A program made the translations under genes and the position numbers. The notes beneath the pieces were generated by a model, which was not told the origin of the DNA, made no database searches, and saw only the letters and a list, made by a program, of their open reading frames with translations. From the NCBI RefSeq assembly GCF_000346485.2, contig NZ_KQ976354.1, positions 1,827,211 to 1,891,210 of the forward strand: a DNA stretch of 64,000 bases, written 5' to 3'. This document shows positions 8,006-16,779 of the stretch, in pieces; positions within the stretch are counted from its first letter, which is position 1; the number at the start of each line of letters is the position of its first letter. The stretch is from Scytonema hofmannii PCC 7110. GTDB lineage: Bacteria; Cyanobacteriota; Cyanobacteriia; Cyanobacteriales; Nostocaceae.

Positions 8006-8917
8006 ATGACAAATGTTGCCATTTTAGGTGCGGGTGCTTGGGGGACAGTTCTAGCAAATTTGGTTAAAGCAAACGGTCATGAGGTACGCTTGTGGTCGCG
8101 ACAGGGTGCTGAGACTTTAGCACAGGTTGTCCAAGGTGCCGATCTGATTGTTTCTGCTATTGCCATGAAGGGTGTCAGAGATGTTACCTCTTCACTCCAG
8201 TCTTCTCTTGTTTCACCAAAAACTATTTTTGTCACGGCGACGAAGGGCTTAGACCCAAAAACCACTTGCACACCTTCACAAATTTGGCAAGAAACTTTTC
8301 CTCAAAATCCTGTCGTTGTTCTCTCAGGTCCCAATTTATCTAAAGAAATCGAACAAGCATTACCAGCCGCAACTGTTGTCGCCAGTCAAAATATGGAGGC
8401 GGCGGAATTCGTGCAATCTATCTTCTCTTCTAACCGTTTCCGGGTTTATACCAATTCCGATCCTTTGGGTGTGGAATTGGGGGGAACATTGAAAAATGTG
8501 ATTGCGATCGCAGCTGGTGTTTGTGATGGTTTACAATTAGGTACTAACGCCAAAGCTGCTTTAGTCACCCGTGGACTTACAGAAATGGTCCGTATTGGTA
8601 GCCATTGGGGTGCAAAAATGGAAACTTTTTATGGTTTGTCTGGGTTGGGAGATCTGCTAGCAACCTGTAACAGTCACTTAAGTAGAAACTATCAAGTAGG
8701 GTACAAATTAGCTTGCAATCAAACACTTGCAGAAATTCTTGCCCATTTAGAAGGAACCGCAGAAGGAATTAACACGACTAACGTTTTGGTGGAACGAGCC
8801 AAGCAGCGCAATATCCCTATCCCAATCACCGAACAAGTTTATCGTTTGCTTGCTCAAGAGGTCACACCCCGACAAGCATTATTCGAGTTAATGTTGCGCG
8901 ATACCAAACCGGAATAG
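8006..8917 (+). CDS. gpsA: Glycerol-3-phosphate dehydrogenase [NAD(P)+]
   Basis: Makes sn-glycerol 3-phosphate from dihydroxyacetone phosphate for membrane lipid synthesis. 303 residues. The N-terminal Rossmann motif GAGAWGTVLA (residues 8-17) is followed by a second conserved strand TATKGLDP, then SGPNLSKEI, the catalytic lysine region LGGTLKNVIAIAAG and the C-terminal GLSGLGDLLATC. It is slightly shorter than the usual 320-340 residues, mostly in the N-terminal domain after the WSR strand. Cytosolic. Full set of motifs, so functional. Confidence 0.95.
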   Translation: MTNVAILGAGAWGTVLANLVKANGHEVRLWSRQGAETLAQVVQGADLIVSAIAMKGVRDVTSSLQSSLVSPKTIFVTATKGLDPKTTCTPSQIWQETFPQNPVVVLSGPNLSKEIEQALPAATVVASQNMEAAEFVQSIFSSNRFRVYTNSDPLGVELGGTLKNVIAIAAGVCDGLQLGTNAKAALVTRGLTEMVRIGSHWGAKMETFYGLSGLGDLLATCNSHLSRNYQVGYKLACNQTLAEILAHLEGTAEGINTTNVLVERAKQRNIPIPITEQVYRLLAQEVTPRQALFELMLRDTKPE

Positions 8918-9194
8918 CTTAACTTCTTAACCACATAACTAATTATTTGTGAAGAGGAAATTAGCAAATCTTCAGGAAACTACTTAAGCACTCATGTAGA
9001 TATGACTATGAAAACGACCCTTAGGACTTTATACCGATATATGGCTATACTTAGCACCCAAAGTAAAAAACCCAAATTATTAAGGTTGAAATCCTAAACA
9101 AGGAACTCGCTTTCTCTAGTCCTGTTCTAAATTTTCATAGCTATTGATAAAAGGGAGAAGCTCAGTAACCGAGCCTTCGGAGGCACTGTGTCAA

Positions 9195-9216
9195 AAAAAA
9201 CCAGTACAGGTTTTTT
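9195..9216. other. Small hairpin upstream of sigC
   Basis: AAAAAACC-AGTACA-GGTTTTTT followed by GAAAAAAAACC. The stem plus T-run is terminator-like on the + strand and lies about 280 bp after gpsA and 120 bp before sigC. It could end gpsA transcription or act in the long sigC leader. Confidence 0.35.
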
Positions 9217-9336
9217 GAAAAAAAACCTAAAGGTCACCCTCAACCGTGTTATTTCTTCAAAAATCACGGGAACAATAGCAACAGTTAATTAGCTGACCTA
9301 AATCTGTTGTTACCTGGAGCCATTGAGACGAACTTT

Positions 9337-10587
9337 ATGCCAGCAACATTTTCTTACGCAGATGCCGCCTACAAGTCAACACAGTCTAGCCCGGAGTTTG
9401 ACGCCGATCTCACGGTTGACGAGAGTGAATTGCCGATAGAGGAACTCGAAGAATTGGAAATGGCTGCTTCCGACCCTGCAAGTCTTGGTGCTATTCCGAA
9501 CCGTCGCAGCACAGACCTAGTACGTCTGTACCTTCAAGAAATTGGTCGGGTTCGCTTGTTGGGGCGCGATGAAGAAGTTTCAGAAGCTCAAAAAGTCCAG
9601 CGCTACTTGCGGATGCGGATACTCCTTGCCAAAGTTGCGAAGGAAGGAGATGCGATTATTACTCCATATCTTCGGATTATTGAAGTTCAAGAGCGATTGG
9701 TATCAGCACTAGGACATCGTCCTTCTTTGGAACGATGGGCGCGTGAAGCTGGTGTAGATGTGTTTGAACTCAAGCAAGCATTAGGACAAGGAAAACGCCG
9801 TTGGGCTGAAGTTGCCAAAATCACAGTCGAAGAACTCGAGCAAATTCAGTTACAGGGTCTCCAAGCCAAAGAACACATGATCAAGGCGAACCTTCGCTTA
9901 GTGGTATCCGTTGCCAAAAAATATCAAAATCGCGGTTTGGAATTACTCGATTTAGTCCAAGAAGGAACTCTTGGCTTGGAAAGAGCCGTTGAGAAGTTCG
10001 ACCCAACTAAGGGTTACCGCTTCAGCACCTATGCTTACTGGTGGATTCGTCAGGGTATTACTCGGGCGATCGCTACTTCTAGCCGTACTATCCGCCTACC
10101 AGTCCACATTACAGAAAAACTGAACAAAATCAAAAAAGCTCAGCGCAAAATTGCTCAAGAGAAAGGTCGTACCCCAACCTTAGAAGATTTGGCGCAAGAG
10201 TTAGAAATGACACCCACCCAAGTGAGAGAAGTCTTACTGCGAGTTCCTCGTTCTGTTTCTTTAGAAACCAAAGTTGGTAAGGACAAAGACACAGAGTTGG
10301 GAGAATTACTCGAAACCGACGGCGTGACTCCAGAACAAATGTTAATGCGAGAATCTTTACAAAAAGATTTGCAACACCTTCTGGCAGATTTAACCAGTCG
10401 CGAACGCGATGTCATTTTGATGCGTTTTGGTTTGTCAGACGGTCATCCCTACTCCCTTGCAGAAATTGGACGTGCGCTCGATCTATCACGCGAACGAGTT
10501 CGCCAAATTGAATCCAAAGCGTTGCAGAAACTGCGTCAACCCAAGAGACGTAACATGGTTCGCGACTACTTGGAATCCTTAACTTAG
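9337..10587 (+). CDS. sigC: Group 2 sigma factor SigC
   Basis: Sigma-70 family factor giving RNA polymerase alternative promoter choice. From ATG 9337 the protein is 416 residues and begins MPATFSYADAAY, which matches my recollection of Nostoc SigC; the TTG 30 bp upstream is less likely. It has region 1.2 (STDLVRLYLQEIGRVRLL), region 2 core (LLDLVQEGTLGLERAVEKFD, then YRFSTYAYWWIRQ), region 3 and region 4 helix-turn-helix (SLAEIGRALDLSRERVRQIE). The long region 1.1 of the principal sigma is absent. In Anabaena PCC 7120 the sigC and furA loci are adjacent, as here. Confidence 0.9.
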   Translation: MPATFSYADAAYKSTQSSPEFDADLTVDESELPIEELEELEMAASDPASLGAIPNRRSTDLVRLYLQEIGRVRLLGRDEEVSEAQKVQRYLRMRILLAKVAKEGDAIITPYLRIIEVQERLVSALGHRPSLERWAREAGVDVFELKQALGQGKRRWAEVAKITVEELEQIQLQGLQAKEHMIKANLRLVVSVAKKYQNRGLELLDLVQEGTLGLERAVEKFDPTKGYRFSTYAYWWIRQGITRAIATSSRTIRLPVHITEKLNKIKKAQRKIAQEKGRTPTLEDLAQELEMTPTQVREVLLRVPRSVSLETKVGKDKDTELGELLETDGVTPEQMLMRESLQKDLQHLLADLTSRERDVILMRFGLSDGHPYSLAEIGRALDLSRERVRQIESKALQKLRQPKRRNMVRDYLESLT

Positions 10588-10837
10588 TCGTTTGTCATTA
10601 GTCCTGAGTCATTCGTCACATCAATTATTACAAAAGTATTACAAATGACAATGGACAAAGGACAAATGACTGTTTAGATCCCCGTTTCCACACTTCTTAC
10701 TAGGTTGTAGCATATCATTCTCATTTAAGCCAATTTAAACTTTCCATAACTTTTTTAGATGTCTCTCCAACGGGGATCGGGAACCAGTTAAATGCTCATC
10801 AAAGTTTAATTACCTATATCCGAGCATTTAACAAATG

Positions 10838-10912
10838 TTCTCAATAAGCAAGTTTTATTGCAAATTACTCCGAACATTTGCTATATTCTCAATTAATGGG
10901 TTTTATTGAGAA
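10838..10912 (+). promoter_or_regulatory. furA upstream repeats, candidate iron boxes
   Basis: Two 23-bp direct repeats of the form TTCTCAAT(A/T)A(A/G)...TTTTATTG lie at 10838-10860 and 10886-10908. The second forms an inverted repeat TTCTCAAT (10886-10893)/ATTGAGAA (10905-10912) ending 8 bp before the furA ATG. A further inverted pair GAGCATTT/AAATGTTC sits at 10822-10840. FurA of Anabaena autoregulates through AT-rich boxes, so these are plausible operators; binding is inferred. Confidence 0.45.
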
Positions 10913-10920
10913 AAATAGCT

Positions 10921-11376
10921 ATGACTGTCTACTCAGCAACCTCACTCAAGGCAGAATTGAATGGACGCGGCTGGCGTTTGACACCCCAGCGCGAGACAAT
11001 TCTACACATTTTTCAAGACCTTCCGCAAGGAGAACATCTCAGTGCAGAAGATCTCTATGAAAGATTGGAAATCAAAGGAGAAGGAATCAGCCTATCGACC
11101 ATTTATCGCACTCTCAAATTAATGGCGCGAATGGGCATCCTGCGAGAGTTAGAACTTGGAGAAGGACACAAACATTACGAACTAAATCAACCTTATCCCC
11201 ACCATCACCATCACCTTATCTGTGTGAGGTGTAACACTACTATTGAGTTCAAGAACGATACAATTTTAAAAGTTGGAGCAAAAACTGCCCAAAAAGAAGG
11301 TTATCACTTACTCGACTGTCAATTGACAATTCATGCGATTTGTCCCAAGTGCCAAAGGTCATTAATGCCCCTTTAA
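10921..11376 (+). CDS. furA: Ferric uptake regulator FurA
   Basis: Iron- and heme-responsive repressor. 151 residues from ATG 10921 (MTVYSATSLKAELN); the ATG 15 bp upstream is in frame but lies inside the operator-like repeat. N-terminal winged helix with ISLSTIYRTLKLMARMGI, then the metal-binding PYPHHHHHLICVRC. It has CxxC pairs C101-C104 and C141-C144 plus C133, the cysteine pattern associated with the thiol-reductase activity of Anabaena FurA. sigC lies upstream and a convergent peptidoglycan-binding gene 75 bp downstream. Confidence 0.93.
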   Translation: MTVYSATSLKAELNGRGWRLTPQRETILHIFQDLPQGEHLSAEDLYERLEIKGEGISLSTIYRTLKLMARMGILRELELGEGHKHYELNQPYPHHHHHLICVRCNTTIEFKNDTILKVGAKTAQKEGYHLLDCQLTIHAICPKCQRSLMPL

Positions 11377-11451
11377 CACTCAGGTAGATATGTTCTGGAA
11401 TGTTAGGTAACAGGCGCAAGCATGAAGAACGGCAAACACCCGAAGCGGATG

Positions 11452-12693
11452 TCAAAATCGTCCGCTTCTCACATCCCTCAAGCTAATACCGTAGAATTCT
11501 TGGGCTTGTTTAATCGCTTGCTTTGTCTCATCCCCCATGACACCATTCAGATCGCCTTTGTAGAGACCCCGCGATTGCAATCGTCTCTGTATTTCCAAAG
11601 TATCAAAGTCACTTTTGGCACTAGGACTAACTAAATCGTGTAATTTAGAGCGAGTTGTGGGACCCGCAATACCACTGACTGCTAAGTAATTATTTGCTTG
11701 AAATCTCTTAACTGCATCTGCCGTGTAAGGTCCAAAGTAACCATTTGGTTCTCCCTGCAAATAGCCAGCCTTGATTAATTGTTCTTGCAGCACTCTTACA
11801 GCTTCTCCGCTATCGCCCAGGCGCAGTTTATCTTGACTTGTACCCCGTCTGGTAGTATCTTCGCCAGAACCAATATTCCGTGGAGGTAGTCTTCTTTGCG
11901 TAGCTGCTCCTACGATACCGTCAACAGTCAAGTTGTAATTTTCTTGGAAACGTTTCACCGCATCTTCGGTAATAGGACCGTAAATTCCCGTTGAGTTACC
12001 GTGGTAAAAACCAGCAACGCGCAATCTTTCTTGCAAGGTTTTCACATCTTCACCTTCATCACCCCGTTGCAAGAGGTTGGCATCACGACGCTTGTTAGCA
12101 ACGACTGTCTCACCAGAAGTTTTTTCAGCTTGAGAGTTTTCAACACTAGTTTTTTTGGCTTGAGAATTCTGGCTGCTAGGTTTTTTTGCTTGAGCAGTCT
12201 CAGCATTGGGTTTTTTGGCTTGGGTATTTTGGCTGGTAGGTTTTTTGGCTGTAGAACTCTCAACGCTAGGTTTTTTATTTTGGGAACTCTCTTCAGTGGT
12301 TTCCCAACCATCTAGCTTTTGTATAGTCACCGGTCCAGCAACACCAGTCACCTCTAAACCAGCAGCTTTTTGGAAGCGCCGGACAGCTTGCTCTGTAGAA
12401 ACATCATACACTTGCGTGATAGGAGCTTGATAAAAGCCTGTCCTTTTTAATTCGCGTTGTAAATTTCTTACAGAAGGACCCTTATCACCTTGTTCCAATG
12501 CTAGAGCACTACCGTAAACATTAAGTACAGACAAGATAAGGGCAAGAGGTAACATATACTTCCATGCCTTACCAGAAAGACGGTTCCAGTCAGGGGGTAC
12601 TGCCTTGTCAAACAAACTGCTGACAGAGATAATTTCACTGTTCGTCAGATCTTCGTAGACAGAAGCTGCATGCAGATACGCAAGATTCTCCAT
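11452..12693 (-). CDS. Peptidoglycan-binding-domain protein (alr1690-like position)
   Basis: 413 residues. There is a cytoplasmic N-terminus, one membrane segment near 46-66 (YMLPLALILSVLNVYGSALA), then four PG_binding_1 modules: about 68-130, 208-270, 288-350 and a partial one at 362-413. A Lys/Pro/Ser/Gln-rich spacer (about 135-205) is built of repeated (Q)AKKP-type units. It probably tethers to the cell wall and has no catalytic domain. It is convergent with furA, as the cell-wall gene alr1690 is in Anabaena, where read-through makes the furA antisense RNA. The spacer repeats create long open frames on the other strand that are not genes. Confidence 0.85.
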   Translation of the reverse strand: MENLAYLHAASVYEDLTNSEIISVSSLFDKAVPPDWNRLSGKAWKYMLPLALILSVLNVYGSALALEQGDKGPSVRNLQRELKRTGFYQAPITQVYDVSTEQAVRRFQKAAGLEVTGVAGPVTIQKLDGWETTEESSQNKKPSVESSTAKKPTSQNTQAKKPNAETAQAKKPSSQNSQAKKTSVENSQAEKTSGETVVANKRRDANLLQRGDEGEDVKTLQERLRVAGFYHGNSTGIYGPITEDAVKRFQENYNLTVDGIVGAATQRRLPPRNIGSGEDTTRRGTSQDKLRLGDSGEAVRVLQEQLIKAGYLQGEPNGYFGPYTADAVKRFQANNYLAVSGIAGPTTRSKLHDLVSPSAKSDFDTLEIQRRLQSRGLYKGDLNGVMGDETKQAIKQAQEFYGISLRDVRSGRF

Positions 12694-12934
12694 AATTTCT
12701 TTCTAAACCACCTATTTTTCTTCTTCTATGGCTGCTTTGGCTTGATGGACTAAGTATGTTAAATTTTCCAGTGTTGATATACTTACATCTTGCCATAAAT
12801 CGTGCCGTTCCGCTTGTCAAAAGGCGGTAATGCAATACGGATGGTGCCGTAATTGTTCGCTTATCGCACTCTTGTCTCCGATCAAGTTAAACTAAATTTT
12901 GTCCAAAAATCCGTTTCATGAAGGACTTGCGCGG

Positions 12935-13526
12935 CTAATGGATTTTGTTCTTCTGGTTCATCAAGTGCTGCAACAGCAGACATTGCCCAAAAATACGCCA
13001 TCTATCTTGAATTTGAGCTTCTTTTAATTCACATAGATAACCATTTATTTTGCTAATAGCTAATAGCTCCTTAGCATTACCCATCAGGAATGAGCTATGA
13101 GCAAATCTTAAATCTAAATGAAGGTTTTCTGGAACAACCAATGTTGGGATGCGAGTTCCCAATCCCCATCTTTCACCAATACTCTGCCTAACTGTAAAGA
13201 AGCGGAGTACTCTTGATACTCCTGAGCGCCATACCTGATGAACAGTGTTTAGAGGTAGGGTAAATAGAGAAATTAGGTGGGAATCTGGAGCGTCATCTCC
13301 TGGCATTACAATTAGAGTAGTACTATTATTAGGTCGCACAATTTCCTGTACGACTTCTAAGCCATAAGCCCAACAGGAACATTCTCCTAGTAAGACTAAT
13401 TACCGTTTTAAACTGTTGGTTAGGACACAGTAGCAAATTTTTGAGCAACCGCAAAAAACCCTTTCGCGCCAGATTGTAAACAATGTCTAGTTCTTCTGAT
13501 TTGAGCTTCTCTCGAACCCTACGCAA
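12935..13526 (-). pseudogene. Frameshifted hypothetical protein
   Basis: Two minus-strand frames join into one plausible protein. Upstream is MRRVREKLKSEELDIVYNLA...NQQFKTVISL; then, after a shift near 13390-13400, VLLGECSCWAYGLEVVQEIV followed by RPNNSTTLIVMPGDDAPDSH and LGTRIPTLVVPENLHLDLRF. The second part is well-formed to its stop at 12935. The 5' end overlaps the divergent histidine kinase start by about 40 bp. I do not recognise the family. Either a real frameshift mutation or a sequencing error splits it. Confidence 0.45.
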
Positions 13527-15513
13527 TAGTACATTTGATCGACTAGGAGAATTGCTGTTGCAAATGGCTCAATCAGTGGGAAAGCCATCTCTAGTTCTTA
13601 CAGAATCCGTGCTAGTGATGGTTAATATACCCCTAGAATGGCAGGCGCAACGCTTTACGGTGTTGGTTTCCCAACAGTTTAGTGCGCTTTTAATTGGAAC
13701 TTATTTACAGGACACGGGTGACACGGGTGACACGGGGGATACGGGAGATATAGCAACATCTTCACTTTCCGTGTCACAGCTTCTTTCTTTCACAGCGTCT
13801 TCCTTATCCTGTCCTAGTGATTTTCTACTCAATTGTTATTGGACTTTTGATTTAGAAGAAATCGTCTCTTTTCTTTCCAATTTGAAAGGTTTGTTTGACC
13901 AAAATTCTCAAACATATCAAACGCTGGAAAATTACTGTCAAATTCCCATCACCAATGATGCTACACTTCAAAGCAAATTCACGTTATTACTGTTGAAAGA
14001 CCTTTTGCCAGAGCCAAATCAATCAGAAACAAAATCACCTATAAATTACACTTATGTTTCTGTCTGTCAACCTGTGGAAAAAGCCCTGCAAAAACAAATA
14101 GCTCAAGAGAAGCTATTAAATCAGGTAACAACTCAAATCCGTAAAAGTTTAGACTTACCAGTCATCATGTCTACGGCAGTTGCACAAGTCAGAGAATTTT
14201 TGGAATTAGACAGACTGGTGATCTATAAATTTGAGCATTCCATTGCTAATAGTCAAGAGTCTATTGTAAGTAATGAACAAGACTCCTATTCTTTGTCCCT
14301 CCCTTTCTATACCTCTTTTTCTAGTCCTCATTCCTTACAGCAAGACTTACGAGATAAAGCAGGCTGTATTGTATACGAAATTCGCGCTCATGATGCTATT
14401 CCATCCGTTTTACATTACACGGAAAACAATTGTTTGACTCAAACAAATCAGTGTTGGGAAAAGTACAAACAAGGTTATACTTTATCTGTAGATGATGTGG
14501 AAAAAACTTATGCTTTAGAAGCATGTTTGTTAGATTTTTTAAGAAATACTAAAGTACGGGCAAAATTAGCTTCACCGATTATTTTTGAAGACAAACTTTG
14601 GGGATTGCTTATTGCTCATCAATGCGATCGCCCCCGTTCTTGGACTGAAAGTGAAAAAATTTTGTTGACATCTGTAGCGGAACAATTAGCGATCGCAATC
14701 TATCAATCCGAGTTAATGCGTTCTCTAACAAAAGAAAAAAAGAATTTGGAAGAACGTGTTATTGAGCGCACAGTTGCTTTACATGATGCTCTAGTTGCTG
14801 CAGAAGCTGCTAGCCGTTTAAGAAGCGAATTCCTTGCCACCATCAGTCACGAATTACTGACACCTTTAACTTACGTGATTGGAATGTCTTCCACTTTGCT
14901 ACGCTGGTCTTTTGGTGAGTTAACGAAGCGTCAACGGGATTATTTGCAGACGATCCATGATAGCGGCGAGCATTTATTAGAGATGATTAACGATATTCTT
15001 GAACTTTCTCAAATAGAAGCGGGCAAAGCAGTATTAAATATAACAAGCTTCTCCTTGAAAAATGCAGCCGAATCTACAGTTAACGGATTAAAAGAAAAAG
15101 CAACTCTCAAAAGAGTGAATCTTCAACTCGATTTGCAAATCAATGCAGAATGCGATCGCTTTACTGCTGATGCCAGGAGAGTACAACAAATTCTGTGGAA
15201 TTTGCTGACTAATGCTGTAAAATTTACACCCGAAGGAGGCAACGTTACATTACGCCTTTGGGTAGAAGACCAAAATGCTGTGTTTCAAGTAGAAGATACG
15301 GGGATTGGTATTCCAGAAGATCAATTGTCACTCCTGTTTGAGAAATTCCACCAACTTGATACACCTTACCGTCGTCGTTATGGAGGAACTGGATTGGGCT
15401 TAGCATTGACCAAACAGCTTGTAGAACTTCATCGAGGTCGAATTGAAGTGGAATCCACCGTAGGCGTTGGTTCGATTTTTACTGTTTGGATACCTCCGGT
15501 CGCTAGTAGTTAG
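13483..15513 (+). CDS. GAF-domain sensor histidine kinase
   Basis: 676 residues, no membrane segment, so cytosolic. The N-terminal 190 residues are unassigned and carry a (DTG)n run at 77-89. A GAF domain spans about 215-405. A helix leads to HisKA with the H-box FLATISHELLTPL (His456), N-box WNLLTNAVKF (Asn577), G1 DTGIGIP and G2 GGTGLGLAL of the HATPase domain. The GAF segment EACLLDFLRNTKVRAKL places Cys348 where cyanobacteriochromes bind bilin, with Leu replacing the usual next His. No cognate response regulator is adjacent. Light or redox sensing is possible but unproven. Confidence 0.9.
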   Translation: MSSSSDLSFSRTLRNSTFDRLGELLLQMAQSVGKPSLVLTESVLVMVNIPLEWQAQRFTVLVSQQFSALLIGTYLQDTGDTGDTGDTGDIATSSLSVSQLLSFTASSLSCPSDFLLNCYWTFDLEEIVSFLSNLKGLFDQNSQTYQTLENYCQIPITNDATLQSKFTLLLLKDLLPEPNQSETKSPINYTYVSVCQPVEKALQKQIAQEKLLNQVTTQIRKSLDLPVIMSTAVAQVREFLELDRLVIYKFEHSIANSQESIVSNEQDSYSLSLPFYTSFSSPHSLQQDLRDKAGCIVYEIRAHDAIPSVLHYTENNCLTQTNQCWEKYKQGYTLSVDDVEKTYALEACLLDFLRNTKVRAKLASPIIFEDKLWGLLIAHQCDRPRSWTESEKILLTSVAEQLAIAIYQSELMRSLTKEKKNLEERVIERTVALHDALVAAEAASRLRSEFLATISHELLTPLTYVIGMSSTLLRWSFGELTKRQRDYLQTIHDSGEHLLEMINDILELSQIEAGKAVLNITSFSLKNAAESTVNGLKEKATLKRVNLQLDLQINAECDRFTADARRVQQILWNLLTNAVKFTPEGGNVTLRLWVEDQNAVFQVEDTGIGIPEDQLSLLFEKFHQLDTPYRRRYGGTGLGLALTKQLVELHRGRIEVESTVGVGSIFTVWIPPVASS

Positions 15514-15538
15514 CGTTAAGTAAGTCGGCGTTAAAAAA

Positions 15539-15870
15539 TCAACCTGTGTAACGAAGTGCTACCAAAAACTGCTGCGCTTTATTACCTTTTTTTCGTTGAA
15601 GATATGCCACCCTTGATTCCATAACATTTGCTAAAGCTGGCCGCAAATAAATTTGTGCCTGTTGGCGATATAATCGTAAAAATTCTACAACGGATTGTGG
15701 TTTATTCCCTTCTTTGATAAATTGCATGATAACTTTCTAAAAGACATTCGGCATTTTGAACTTCTAAATCCAACCAATTATAAAAGTCTTGAAGAACTTT
15801 TGTTAAAGATGGAAGTTTCGTATCATTGAAAATTGCCCAATCGCTAATCCTATAAACACCACACTCTAGC
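15539..15870 (-). pseudogene. Frameshifted gene remnant, unrecognised
   Basis: On the minus strand, LECGVYRISDWAIFNDTKLP...VLQDFYNWLDLEVQNAECLL (about 15870-15735) runs into FIKEGNKPQSVVEFLRLYRQ...LQRKKGNKAQQFLVAL in another frame, ending at 15539. Both parts look coding, with a shift near 15725. Unknown family. It lies directly against the recN tail fragment, suggesting insertion or rearrangement. Confidence 0.35.
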
Positions 15871-15872
15871 CT

Positions 15873-16031
15873 GAACAACGAACTGTTTTACGAGTCACTG
15901 CTTTGGATAATATAAGCAAACGCCGCGAAGAATTCGCACAGCTTGCTGGTGGTAAATCTGCTACTGATGCGATCGCTTTTGCCGACTCTTTGTTAACTCA
16001 AGCTGCAAATCATCGTCAAAGAAAACACTAA
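15873..16031 (+). pseudogene. RecN C-terminal fragment
   Basis: The frame EQRTVLRVTALDNISKRREE, then FAQLAGGKSATDAIAFADSL and LLTQAANHRQRKH, ends at TAA 16029-16031. This resembles the C-terminal tail of cyanobacterial RecN, the SMC-like DNA repair ATPase. No start codon or ATPase motifs precede it, and the remnant gene at 15539-15870 abuts it, so only a scrap of recN remains here. Confidence 0.45.
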
Positions 16032-16139
16032 GTTAACACTCACTAAAAATATTTATTCATCAAAACTAGTGTAAAAGCAATTTAATATAAATTTGGGGAC
16101 AATTGTGTCCCCATTTACCAGTAAAAAGGAGGTAATTTA

Positions 16140-16337
16140 TTGAATCAAAACGGTAACAGTAACGGTCATCGAGATTTTTGGAATCCTGTTAAGATATTTA
16201 TCCGTCTTTTCCAAGGAGTTTGGAAAAAGCGAGACGAAGTATCAGGGGAAACCTACCTCGTTGACTCAGAAGTTGTTGAGCAAGACCTGAAAGACATCAC
16301 AGATGAACCAGGTGAGCCAAACAACTTTGACAGCTAA
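16140..16337 (+). CDS. Small unknown protein (65 aa)
   Basis: TTG start at 16140 placed 4-5 bases after a very strong Shine-Dalgarno (AAAAGGAGGTAAT), which decides the start. Sequence NGNSNGHRDFWNPVKIFIRL then acidic tail LVDSEVVEQDLKDITDEPGE. No family recognised. A perfect hairpin terminator follows 12 bp after the stop, so it is a monocistronic transcript. Confidence 0.6.
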   Translation: MNQNGNSNGHRDFWNPVKIFIRLFQGVWKKRDEVSGETYLVDSEVVEQDLKDITDEPGEPNNFDS

Positions 16338-16349
16338 CATATAGTTAGT

Positions 16350-16372
16350 AGCCCCTAGTTGCCGCTAGGGGC
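16350..16372 (+). terminator. Rho-independent-like terminator
   Basis: AGCCCCTAG-TTGCC-CTAGGGGCT style hairpin, nine perfect pairs (16350-16358 with 16364-16372), followed by TTACT. The U-tract is short. It separates the 65-aa gene from the next one. Confidence 0.7.
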
Positions 16373-16400
16373 TTTACTCAAAATTAAAACCGATCTAATT

Positions 16401-16733
16401 ATGGCAGATTTCAACACCACGGTAGTTTGTCCCGTCTACTATCAAATTATCCAGCGTAGAGGTAACGGTTGGGCTTTTAAACACGGTGAGCCATTTTTGA
16501 ACTTATTCAACGCACCAAATTTGTCTCCTGAAGACGAATTTGCAGCCTTCGACACTTCAATGAAAAAAGTTGCGATTGCACTTTTCCGCATCAATGGTGG
16601 AAAGCAGGGTTACTATATCGCAAATATTTTGGATAAAAAATATTACTATTGCGGTGCTACATGGGAGGATGTTCAAATCAAGCTAAGAGAATTGGGGATT
16701 GGCAGAGATGACCCAATTCAAGATAAAGATTAA
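16401..16733 (+). CDS. Unknown protein (110 aa)
   Basis: ATG at 16401 gives MADFNTTVVCPVYYQIIQRR...GEPFLNLFNAPNLSPEDEFA...YIANILDKKYYYCGATWEDV. The frame is open further upstream through the terminator hairpin, so the upstream TTG is rejected. Soluble, mixed alpha/beta. No family recognised. Confidence 0.5.
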   Translation: MADFNTTVVCPVYYQIIQRRGNGWAFKHGEPFLNLFNAPNLSPEDEFAAFDTSMKKVAIALFRINGGKQGYYIANILDKKYYYCGATWEDVQIKLRELGIGRDDPIQDKD

Positions 16734-16779
16734 ATAGTATTATGAAGGAGATCGCTCCTCTTCTTCTCACTTACAGCAA

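Noticed and set aside
9307..9336. TTG start for sigC 30 bp upstream
   Set aside because: The ATG at 9337 gives the usual SigC N-terminus and length; the upstream residues look non-coding.
12001..12430. Several ORFs antisense or out of frame to the peptidoglycan-binding gene
   Set aside because: They arise from the repetitive AKKP spacer of the real gene.
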